Source: Ixodes scapularis
Taxonomy: Eukaryota > Arthropoda > Arachnida > Ixodida > Ixodidae
DNA: 64,000 nucleotides
Reading direction: 5' to 3'
Assembly (NCBI RefSeq): GCF_016920785.2
Contig: NW_024609846.1
Location: forward strand, 108,366,831 to 108,430,830
Each line of letters starts with the position of its first letter. Position 1 is the first letter of the stretch. The notes under the pieces were generated by a model. It worked only from the letters and a program-made list of their open reading frames with translations, did not search any database and had not been told where the DNA came from. Shown here one piece after another: positions 55,601 to 64,000 of the stretch. The translations under genes were made by a program, and so were the position numbers.

Positions 55601-56097
55601 ACGACGTGCGATAGCGACCTTTCTCATTGGCTAAAGATTGATTGACAGCTTAGATCTTGGTTGTTAAACCTTTGTGATGTGCTGTAATTTCTTTTTGAGT
55701 GGCACAATTTCACGTTTAAAGATTGACCCATGTAATGAGAGTTATTATTCTTTACAAAAGGTTTACAAGACGAGCACTCCCGTTCGGATTCATACCAGAA
55801 CAAACAAAAGCTTCGCCATTCTTTTATGGCCGCCGAAGTCTTTGCTTCCGCCTGTCTCGTCTATCTCGACTAGTCGTTTCGCCGAAGTGATCAGTGTTTC
55901 GTGTTTACCCACTTGCATGCAAGAGACTTCCCGAAGGGAAGTAGTGTGTGTTTAGCAGCTGTCGCAGATGCTAGTGATTTGAAGCGACATGGGGTTTTGG
56001 TTTTCAGAGCGCGGTTAGTTACTTTCGTTCTCCTTTGCTTTCTTAGCGTGTTTTTTTCTTTTTTTTGCTTGCGCGTGCAAGTGTTGTCGTTTTGGAG

Positions 56098-56238
56098 ATG
56101 TTAGCTTTTCTAAATCGGCGCTGTTGCTGTGTAAAGTGCTGCCAGAGGAGTGATCGCGACAGCGAGTCTTCTAGCAGCCATGTCGCCCCGACAGATGACA
56201 ATCTGGATGCTATTTTGCTAGACGCAACCGGGCGTTAG
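56098..56238 (+). CDS. Candidate short ORF near a strong splice donor, unknown
   Basis: ATG frame of 46 codons: MLAFLNRRCCCVKCCQRSDR, then a Ser/Asp-rich SESSSSHVAPTDDNLDAILL ending ATGR and TAG. A strong donor (CCAG/GTATGT) follows at 56264, and a one-base shift before the stop gives SLAKKRVQ up to that donor. Could be a first exon with a frameshift, or chance. Not recognised. Confidence 0.25.
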   Translation: MLAFLNRRCCCVKCCQRSDRDSESSSSHVAPTDDNLDAILLDATGR

Positions 56239-56524
56239 CCTAGCGAAAAAACGTGTCCAGGTATGTTCTCGTCATTCCGCTCCAGGCGCCTGCGAGATTC
56301 GCACGGGGTGCACCGAACGTCTACGACTGAGACACAGCTGTTACGGGAAAAACCTGCGCCTAGTTGTTACGTAACAGCTATCCGCAAAAGCCTTCGGAGG
56401 TCCGAATTCTGCGTTAGATGACAGATTTTTTTCCGGCTTCCGAGCCACCTTACGTTCAGTTGTCTGAATTGAATGTGTAATGTTATCGAAAATCTTGGCT
56501 TGTGATTGCGCGTTTGTAGATCAT

Positions 56525-56667
56525 CCTATTCGGTTTGCTGGACAGACGCAAACGACGGACATAACAAAATTGTTTGCATATTCCGCATTACTCGCCAAAG
56601 CACTTTTCCAGTCATCTTGAGAAAAACGCAAAACAAGGAGTCCGCAGCGTCCTGAATTCCGAGTCCC
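56525..56667 (-). pseudogene. Repeated coding-like fragment, copy 2 (FSQDDW...EYANNFVM)
   Basis: Minus-strand counterpart of 47895-48000; see that entry. Nucleotide blocks AATATGCAAACAATTTTGTT ATG and GACTGGAAAAGTGCTTTGG align. It directly abuts the minisatellite block starting at 56668. Confidence 0.45.
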
Positions 56668-57065
56668 AAGTAGCACAACACGCCGGGTTGGGGATGGGGC
56701 GGTATTGGCCTGCCGGGATACCGATACCGGCCAGTACCGGAAACGCCCCAAGGGGCGACATCGGCCGGGCCCAATGCCGGAATCCGGCCAGTACCGGGAA
56801 CTTATTGGGAAACCGGGATGCCGGGAATACGGGATGTTCCCAGCGAGCTCCCGAGACAGATCCCCGGCACGGAACCGGTGGTACGGTAGGAAACCATCAG
56901 TGTGCCAGCGTGTTTCCGGGTCAGAGCCAGTCCAATTGCGGATTAGTCCCAACGTAAAATCAGATCAGTGCCAGCGTAATTGCGGGTCAGTGCCTGAGAA
57001 ATTGCGGATCAGCACCAGCGTATGCGTCACGTCATTCAGTGTACCCAGCCTAGAACCAGCAGAAT
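56668..57065. repeat. Minisatellite block D, CCGGTACTGGCC-type, with CCCAAGTAGCACA end
   Basis: Starts CCCAAGTAGCACAACACGCC, which resembles the CCCAGGCAGCACA terminus of element A (2 mismatches in 13). The interior repeats GGCCAGTACCGG/CCGGTACTGGCC-like palindromes, then a second array of GTGCCAGCGTAATTGCGGGT CAG units to about 57065. The right terminus is not identified. Confidence 0.55.
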
Positions 57066-57484
57066 GCTAGCCGTGTCAGGCTTTAAAGCCCAGGAATGAC
57101 ATCCTACTGCATTTTTGAACAGCTAACTTCTCAGTAGATCAAATTGACTTAAATGTGGAAATGCTAAATTTCTCAGTCCGAACTATTTTATTGGTTTTCA
57201 TATCTTTTATAGGTGCTGACCGTTTTTAACATGTTTTTTGGACTTGAATTGAAAAAAGCCGGTTTAGTATTTGTGCAATTTTAAGAAACAATTCTGTGTG
57301 AACAATTGACTTTCTCCATGTATACAGTATACTCATGGCAATTATTGTATACTCGTTGAGACGACATGTCCCATTCATCTGTCGCCCAGATGCATATTGT
57401 GGGTAGTACAAGAAGGGAACATACAAAATTTTCTTTACCGTGACATTCTTTATTGTGACTCGTGCATCCATAGCAGCTAGCTCC

Positions 57485-57632
57485 TCAGCCAGAATGTCCC
57501 TCATCGTCAAAGGCGGTTGGAACCACCAGTGGAGTGTCCGTCTTTTTAACTCTCTTGCCCTTGCCCGCCTCCCTGCCCGTCAGCCACTTCTGCACCGCGT
57601 CCACGCTGCACGAGTGCAACTTTGTATGGCAC
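57485..57632 (-). CDS. DUF4806-like gene, probable terminal exon
   Basis: Acceptor TTCTCTTTACAG, start at 57632 on the minus strand. One frame reads CHTKLHSCSVDAVQKWLTGR EAGKGKR and ends at TGA (57485-57487), matching the C-terminal helix of DUF4806 domains (V..W..GAxxR-like). The frame that fits the upstream donor phase instead reads GAIQSCTRA and then stops. The expected protein seems to use the second frame for about 8 residues and then the first, so a 1-base indel is likely near 57600. Confidence 0.5.
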
Positions 57633-58838
57633 CTGTAAAGAGAATTGTCAGATCACAAAGATTAGTTGAGGGATAGGGGAAGCCAATATCTTGCATATTA
57701 GCTACACACAAGGTGCTGTTCACACACTGCAGTTTGTGAGCGTTTCCTGAGTGTAAATATAGGTCCCTCACCTAGCCTGCAATTCAAAGGTGACAGAAAG
57801 AGAGCACCACAGAGGTGGAGATTGTGGGTTTGGCTACCACGCTAAGGTGCAGATTCTATGGAGGCATATGGCTATTTCACGCAACATCCTATTAATGTGA
57901 AATGGGGGGCGAGACGGGGCGGAGGGCGAGAAGGGGTGGGGCGCAGAGACGAGTGGCTAAAAAAAGAGCAAATCTTCCCCAACTGACACTCTGCAGACCA
58001 AGGCCTCTAAATGGTCGTCATTAGATTTTCAACCTGGAAACTAACAGGATAACAAGACAAGACCAACAAAAACCTTTTTTCACAGTTCCTTCAAAACGCT
58101 GCTTTTCAGTATGAAGGTTCCGAGAATGCTAACACAGGAGATATTCATAATAAAAAATGCAAATCAAATGAAAAAAAAAAAAACGACAGGAATTGACGAT
58201 TTAAATTTTGCATATCGCAAGACTTAACGGGAAACTGAAGGTGTTCTGTATTTGAGGAAGAACACCAAAATCGTCTTGATATGGCCTCCAGGATCACGAA
58301 TATCGAGTTTATTTTTTCAATCTGGTGCATGGAGGCTGCAGAAATTAATTTCTAAAGTACAGCTGAAGCCCCTCCTTCCCGGGGCGTGACGTCATGCTGG
58401 GAGTTTTCGGAATTTCTGCTCTCGCTCATCTTCAGCTCTTGTCAAACCTATGCACGTGAACTCTTGTATTTGTAAAAAGGTCAGAAATAGACGCCACAAC
58501 TGGCGTCAGTGTGGAAAAATACAACAGGCAAGCTTGCAATTGCACGCGCCGCCCACACGAGCGACACGTGCTTGGCGCCCCAAAGATCCTAGTACGACGT
58601 CACGACTGCTCTGAGGCTTTTCGTGTTTTCTCGCGTCTAGTTACACCTTCAGGGAAAACGAAAGCGATATTCAGATTCACAGGACAAAAATATGCCAGAA
58701 GTCACCTATAACTCGTTTTTTTGTCAAGAAGTGTTTCAGTTTCCCTTTCATTGTCAACATATTTCAAAGATTGTGCTTGTCTATTGAGCCCCAATAGAGA
58801 TACCATCAATTTAATAGCTAGTAAAGAATATGCATTAC

Positions 58839-59007
58839 CGATGACCACCTTACACATCATGGCGTCCTTGAACCTTGACTTTCCTTGGTAGCCCAGAAGG
58901 GCCGGAGAACTGCTCCTGGACTTGTGCTTTGAGAACAGGCGTCCCACCACCTCTCGCACCACCTTCTGCAGGTTCTTGCTGTCTCCTAGAGACACGAGCT
59001 GCTCCTC
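58839..59007 (-). CDS. DUF4806-like gene, core exon
   Basis: Acceptor TTGTCTTTCTAG, start 59007; best donor GTAATG after 58839 (phase 1). Encodes EEQLVSLGDSKNLQKVVREV, then VGRLFSKHKSRSSSPALLGY and QGKSRFKDAMMCKVVIG. The arrangement L...gg.....v..i+..lF.......N/G..GK..FK...+..vv matches the DUF4806 core found in arthropod and fish proteins of unknown function. An alternative donor GTGTAA after 58856 would give phase 2 but would drop the conserved KVVI. Phase 0 start agrees with the exon at 62428. Confidence 0.7.
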
Positions 59008-59271
59008 CTAGAAAGACAAAATATGTTCTCAATATGTCAATGAAGTTATTTATATGCAGATACAATGGTATGAACATGTCTCAAGTAAGAGAATGTGAAT
59101 GCCCAGGTAAATGCAGCAAGCCAAACTATACATGCATCAAAAGGTTACAATATTGACTAGAGAGAGAATAACAAATATTAGAATATATGGCAACTCTACC
59201 TGTCTTAGACGAAACCAGAAAGATTAAAATATTTCCCTCCATACTCCGCTGAATCTCATTAGTCAGTCAAA

Positions 59272-59483
59272 TTCGTTGCAACGTTCAAATTGTGCAAACG
59301 TTTTGATGGATCCTCTTTGCCCATCAGCATCCACTCGGTAATTTCAACAATGTATGTGGTTCTCAAAACAGTGCATTTTCGTTGCAACGTTCAAATTGTG
59401 CAAACGTTTTGATGGATCCTCTTTGCCCATCAGCATCCATTCGGTAATTTTAATAATGTATGTGGTTCTCAAAACAGTGCATT
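59272..59483. repeat. 106-bp tandem duplication in a DUF4806-gene intron
   Basis: Units 59272-59377 and 59378-59483, both TTCGTTGCAACGTTCAAATT ... CTCAAAACAGTGCAT. They differ at only about three sites, all C in the first and T in the second. A very recent duplication. Confidence 0.95.
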
Positions 59484-60613
59484 CAAGACCCTGCACATCT
59501 TGACTTTGTTAAAGCTTAGTCTAGCTGCCGGCTAGTCACCCTGCAAATTTATCACCTATTTTACAACTTTACGAAGACTGGAATTGAAAAAGGCATAAAA
59601 AGGCAGGAATTGACCAAAACCGTCATGATAGTTGCAAAAAATGGCAACAGCAGCACAGTATGAGTAGTTACCTTTCCATATTTTTGTTTAGTGCTGACTC
59701 AGTGGTGGCCCTGTAGGCCAATGAACCAACTTACTCAGCTCAAGCTCGCCTCGTGTAATAATCGCTTGTGCGACTACCGTATGCTATGCCTGGAGACACA
59801 GCTGCGCATGCACTCACACCCCCTGAATAAAGTGGCAGATGCAATGACAGTTACTCTTTCACCTTGGAAATTTTGATTTCCTCTCATAGGGTGACCTTCA
59901 ATTAGGACTGGTTAACATCTCATTTTGGAAATGCACTACTAATATAAAGTAAAGATGGAGTTAATTAAGATTTATCTGGCAACCCCTTACAAATTTGTTT
60001 GGGCATACGCATATGGTGGGCACACTCAAAAGCGATTTTAGACCAGGCTAAAAGTTATTTTCAACCATGTACTGTCGTGAGCAAAAGTCTGGATAACACG
60101 GGAGCGCCGACCGAATTGCCTCGCCGCGCTCCCTGACGGTGCGGCGCCTGGTGCCGAGACCCGCGCAATGCGCACGCGCGTCCTTTCTTATCTGCTGGCC
60201 CACTCGTTCGCTCGCTTCAAAGCGATGCGCTCCTGAGCGATTAAGTGGGCGCTAGGTGCCGCCCCGGGAACCAAGATTCCCATAGCCCCGCTCGCCGCTC
60301 GGGACGAGCTCGCATACTACGCGGCACGCGCCGTTTGCGCATATTTTACCCGCGACTCGGCGACGCGTTAAAAACTCTGGTAAAAACATGCACGCGTGGT
60401 AAAGTGGTGAATGACGAGCAAAAAGAAAACGCCAAATAAGAAAGAAATATTTATTCAACCCCCTCCCAAGAAAAAACAAGACAGAAAGCGAAAGGAAAAA
60501 GAGGCGCTGGTTCAGTTTGGGTGGCTTGTGATTTTTTTATTGTTGATGGCGTCAGAAAGAATCGAAAAAGCATCACCTTCCTGCAAAATGTTGCAATTCT
60601 GTTGTGTAATCCC

Positions 60614-60646
60614 AAAGCAGAAATGGAAATATTCCATTTCTGCTTT
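60614..60646. repeat. Perfect 15-bp stem hairpin
   Basis: AAAGCAGAAATGGAA, loop ATA, then the exact complement. It sits in the core of the foldback element. Confidence 0.95.
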
Positions 60647-60648
60647 CT

Positions 60649-60679
60649 GCGTCACCGTCACGCGCCGTGACGGTGACGC
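60649..60679. repeat. Perfect 13-bp stem hairpin
   Basis: GCGTCACCGTCAC, loop GCGCC, then the exact complement; starts 2 bases after the previous hairpin. Confidence 0.95.
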
Positions 60680-61501
60680 TGGGATCGCTGCAGCTCAACG
60701 CCTCACGAAGAGCAGTAGAGAGAGATAGAAGAAACATCCTTGAGGAGAGCGCTCGGAAACCGGTGCATCCTCACGTCGACGTCACTGAGCACGTCATTCG
60801 GAGAGTTGAGGGGTGCCGGAAACTTGAATCTTTGCTATTGTTTAAAATTATAATTAGGGCACACAGACTAAATCGCTTTTCTGTTCTTCACTTTAGAAGT
60901 GTCCGAGAACAACTCCCATAAGTATTTGGCCATTGTCCTAAAATCGTTGCATAGCCGCTTTATTTTATGACTTCCGGTACAAGTCATCACAGCTGATGTC
61001 AAACTGAACATTTTAAGGTCACTTCGCGAACAACCATGCTGAGAATTTGTGGCCAGTACTTTTTTTTTTCTCGTTGTTTTCTTGAATTCTTGACCCTTTA
61101 CAACGCGTGCATAATAAATTGAGCAGCAGCTGTTTGCATTGTAGCCGGGGCAAATATAGGGGGAAGCTTAAAAATAACGAATGGAGGGAAGCGAGAGTTT
61201 TTAACGCGTCGCCGAGTCGCGGGAAAGATATGTGCAAAAGGCACGTGCAGCGTAGTACGCGAGCTCGTCCCGAGCGGTGAGGGGGGCTATGGGAATCTTG
61301 GTTCCGGGGCGGCACCTAGCGCCCATTTAATCGCTCAGGAGCGCATCGCGTTGAAGCGAGCGAACGAGTGGGCCAGCAGATAAGAAAGGACGCGGGTGCG
61401 CATTGCGCGGGTCTCGGCACCAGGCGCCGCGCCGTCAGGGAGCGCGGCGATGCAATTCGGTCGGCGCTCCCGTGTTATCCAGACTTTTGCTCACGACAGT
61501 A

Positions 61502-62427
61502 CCTTTACTTCTGTAGCAGATGCCGAAAGCACCAATGAATTTATCGCCCTAAATATTTACATCTCTTGACTATAGCCTGAAGTGAGAACAGGAACAAAGC
61601 CAAAAGAAGCCCAATATATACTACAGCATCTCAATCTGATCATTCTGTCAAGCAAGCATTGAACACAAAAAAGCACGCAGGCAGGTTCGTGCGTGCTCCG
61701 CACACATACTCACGGCGAGAGTTGTTGCAGGTGCGGAATTTAACTTCTAAGGATAAAACGGGCAGAAGTGTCAGAGCAAATCAGCATGATTTACGATTAT
61801 TTGCAGGCCGACATATTGTAAGCACCCAAAGGCAAATGTGTTGGGCGATGTTACTTCCCCCGTTGTGAAATGTTTTACTTAAAAATATTTCAAGAAGCGG
61901 CAGTTGAAAAAGACTTAAAATGCCATTCAATGAGGATGCACATGAAGGCCTCTTGTCTACACGACCTTCGGGTGGAAAGAACTGTTCAAAAATGTAATGA
62001 TGCACAGATATTTAATTTTTGGTGGCCACCGTCTATCATTTCTCCCTTCAGTAGCCTCTATGAAACGCAGTTTAACAATTGCAAAAATTTTACGCAGGCT
62101 ACTAAAGCTGACTTGCAAAACGTGCAACTGGCGTTGCGTCACCTTGACACAATTCTATTGCAGGGTTCAGTTTAAGGGTACCCCTTACAATAAATAGCCT
62201 TCCCTTGTGCATTGGCTGTGCATGCACTCTGCTATTATAAATAATAGAAGGCCCGTAATGAAGGTAGCGCAACTTACTCATTTTTAATTTGCCACCGACT
62301 GTGCTTAAAACATAGTTTGGGTGGGCATCCACTTGAAATATTACGGTAAAAGGCCCAAGTTAAACCACAAAGTAAGAATCGCAGCCTTATACCCGTCAAT
62401 ATTGTGAAAAAGAGGACACATAAATAC
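61502..62427 (-). other. Intron of the DUF4806-like gene
   Basis: Part of the intron 59008-62427. No coding or RNA feature seen besides the foldback element and the 106-bp duplication listed separately. Confidence 0.5.
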
Positions 62428-62683
62428 CGGCAGTGTCCTGTTGGTGAAGTTCTTCAGCTGCGCTTCTGCAGCACTAAGCTGTTCCATGTTGCGGAGAGGC
62501 ATCAGGAACAGCTCGGGTGGTTCAGGCCTGGCCAGTTCCTGGGGCGTCGCCTGTTCCCCGGGCCTCGCCTGCTCTCCCTGGTGCTTGAAAGACACCACGT
62601 GCCCGAGCACCTGCCCAACAGACTTGCAGTTCCCTGTTCTGCTGCTGTAGGTGCCCATTCTGGATGTGCAGGTCTATCACGGT
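62428..62683 (-). CDS. DUF4806-like gene, coiled-coil and linker exon
   Basis: Acceptor CTGCTTAG before 62683 and donor GTATTT after 62428. The 5' part reads TVIDLHIQNGHLQQQNRELQ, a short coiled coil. The 3' part, in a different frame, reads SFKHQGEQARPGEQATPQEL, ARPEPPELFLMPLRNMEQLS and AAEAQLKNFTNRTLP. PLRNMEQLxxxEAxLKN is the first helix of DUF4806 domains. A frame change is required near 62590-62630; alternatively translation starts at the ATG at 62658, which has a good A-3/G+4 context. Ends in phase 0, as the exon at 59007 requires. Confidence 0.55.
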
Positions 62684-62793
62684 CTAAGCAGCTGAGCGTC
62701 GAAGGCTGCAAGGTAACCAAGGCATAAGAAAGCATTATCCATTTTGCTGATCAACATTATGCACTGATGATGCGAAGAAACTTTTTCAGAAAC

Positions 62794-62856
62794 CTGGGTT
62801 TCGGGACGGTTCAGAAGAACGCTTGAACCTTCAGGTGTTTCGGATGGTTTGGGTAG
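62794..62856 (-). CDS. DUF4806-like gene, candidate upstream exon
   Basis: Encodes LPKPSETPEGSSVLLNRPET Q between CCAAAG and GTTTCT, 21 codons, phase 0 to phase 0, joining in phase to the next exon at 62683. Pro/Ser/Thr/Glu-rich linker sequence, common upstream of DUF4806 cores. The acceptor is weak. Confidence 0.35.
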
Positions 62857-63206
62857 CTTTGGAACAGTTGCCAGACACAGTGAGTGTTTCAAATTTTTGT
62901 AAAAATTTAAGAGACGTTATAATTTGTATGCAATATTCATAAATTTAATTAAAAAAATGTGTTAATCAAATAAACTTTCTAAAAAGGAGACACGGCCCCA
63001 ATTTTCAGAACTTCACAGTTTTGGCTTGTATGGTCAAAATGAATGCTCCCACAAAGTTTTATGATGTTTTTTGACAATCAAAGGAAATAAAAATACTGAT
63101 TCGTCGGCGACGCACGCGAGACACGCTGCGCTTGGCTGCGATAAGCACCAGTTTAAAAATCTGATATATAGGTCCGTGCCTATTAGGCCTAACTTGGTGC
63201 CTGTAC

Positions 63207-63257
63207 CCTTGTTGGAACTGCCATTTTCTGGGCTTTCAGGACGGCCTCTTTTTTTAA
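63207..63257 (-). CDS. DUF4806-like gene, candidate AT-hook-like exon
   Basis: After GGTTGGTAG the minus strand encodes KKRGRPESPENGSSNK and meets a GTACAG donor. K-R-G-R-P is the AT-hook core that binds the minor groove of AT-rich DNA, suggesting a nuclear DNA-binding role. Its end phase (1) does not match the next candidate exon (phase 0), so either another exon intervenes or one of the two is wrong. Confidence 0.3.
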
Positions 63258-63333
63258 CTACCAACCGTCTAAGAATGGGAGAGAATCCCGTTAAGAACAC
63301 TTGCCCTGGTATAGAAAACGAAATTGGCTGCAA

Positions 63334-64000
63334 GCGGCTGCTCTGTGGTCACATGATACCTCGCACCTAGGCATATGACGCTTTAGAATGAATTGGCACT
63401 TCCAAGTAAAGCACAGGTCATTAATTGCGCCCCTTGTTAAATAGCAGAAGTTCCCAATACAACTTTGTTTTCTATCGTTTCACTTGCAGCATACAGTGTG
63501 TAACAGATATCCACCTTTCTTCGGTTCTGGTAGCAGACGACGCAATGGCGTCTTGTTTCCCGCAGCAAATGACACTCTAGGGCAGACAAACCCTCCCTAT
63601 TTACTCACGTTAGCAGGCGACGTGTCTGTTAAAGAAAGGTCAGCTCCCTCAGTACAAGCCTGACGAGATCTCAATCTCACAAAACACCAAAATCGGGCCA
63701 TTGGTACAACATTTCAAGGTACAAACAGAAGCTGCACAGCACGGCGCCGAAGCGAACTTGCTGCACCTAAAAACAAGCATCTAAGCTGTCCGTCTAAAAC
63801 CTCTCCAGAGTAGGACAGCACCACGGTCGTTCTTGGCAGCATGCAATGCTTTCCCACAGCATTACGAGAAAGTTTTGTGAGCAGTAGCGTATTGAAGGAC
63901 TCAGTCACTACTGTAATTGTACATGTGTCACTACGAAGATTATGGAGCTAACTAAATTGAGCAACTGCACGCAAGCTAATCTGGTCAAGCATGCTAACAG
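63334..64000. other. No feature recognised at the window end
   Basis: Short frames only; presumed upstream intron or flank of the minus-strand DUF4806-like gene. Confidence 0.3.

Larger units (their letters stand above)
60072..61499. mobile_element. 1428-bp Tc1/mariner-like foldback element with 0.3-kb TIRs
   Basis: Left arm 60072-60379 and right arm 61194-61499 are inverted copies. The ends CTGTCGTGAGCAAAAGTCTG are flanked by TA on both sides (60070-60071, 61500-61501), the signature of Tc1/mariner. The 0.8-kb core has no transposase; it holds lysine-rich short frames and two perfect adjacent hairpins at 60614-60679. It is non-autonomous and lies in an intron of the DUF4806-like gene. A diverged arm of the same family occurs at 29050-29283. 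Confidence 0.85.

Overview
This is nuclear DNA from a chelicerate, most likely a hard tick (ixodid). The assignment is inference. It rests on long AT-rich introns packed with old transposons, a Ty3/Gypsy and non-LTR retrotransposon mix that I recognise from tick genomes, an M13 (neprilysin-like) peptidase gene, and a DUF4806-like gene. Nothing is organised as in prokaryotes. Only two host genes can be supported, and both are split by transposon-filled introns.

Plus strand, about 5.4-29.9 kb: four exons at 5623-5817, 7772-7858, 25565-25695 and 29683-29908 encode a continuous part of the N-terminal M13 domain of a neprilysin-like ectopeptidase. Splice phases match at every junction (0/0, 0/0, 2/2) and the exons sum to 213 codons. 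A possible fifth, upstream exon ends at 5457. The 17.7-kb intron between the second and third exons holds a Gypsy element, a LINE, a second Gypsy element that contains a MITE, and several other repeats. I found no exon for the zinc-binding catalytic half in the remaining 34 kb, so it either lies beyond the window or the gene is a fragment.

Minus strand, about 63.3-57.5 kb: a gene resembling DUF4806 proteins. It has a possible AT-hook exon, a coiled-coil plus Pro/Glu-rich exon, and two exons covering the DUF4806-like core. It appears to carry frameshifts. One intron holds a 1.43-kb foldback transposon with 0.3-kb terminal inverted repeats and TA target duplications.

The rest is mobile DNA. 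There are five Gypsy fragments, at 8.0-12.1, 16.0-19.7, 27.9-28.7, 44.4-46.0 and 54.1-55.4 kb. LINE pieces lie at 2.8, 14.2-15.7, 30.8-31.6, 32.6 and 41.8 kb. Several TIR elements have interiors made of self-complementary minisatellites (1.6-2.0, 32.9-34.8, 36.2-37.6, 48.9-52.3, 52.7-53.6 and 56.7-57.1 kb), and tandem arrays lie at 23.5-24.4 and 26.1-27.1 kb.

The two observations that look least ordinary are these. First, four copies of a roughly 400-bp Gypsy LTR carry a tRNA-like segment with RNA polymerase III A and B boxes near the LTR 5' end. Second, unrelated palindromic minisatellites are repeatedly enclosed between short, partly shared inverted termini flanked by TA. All similarity statements come from reading the sequence; no database search was run.
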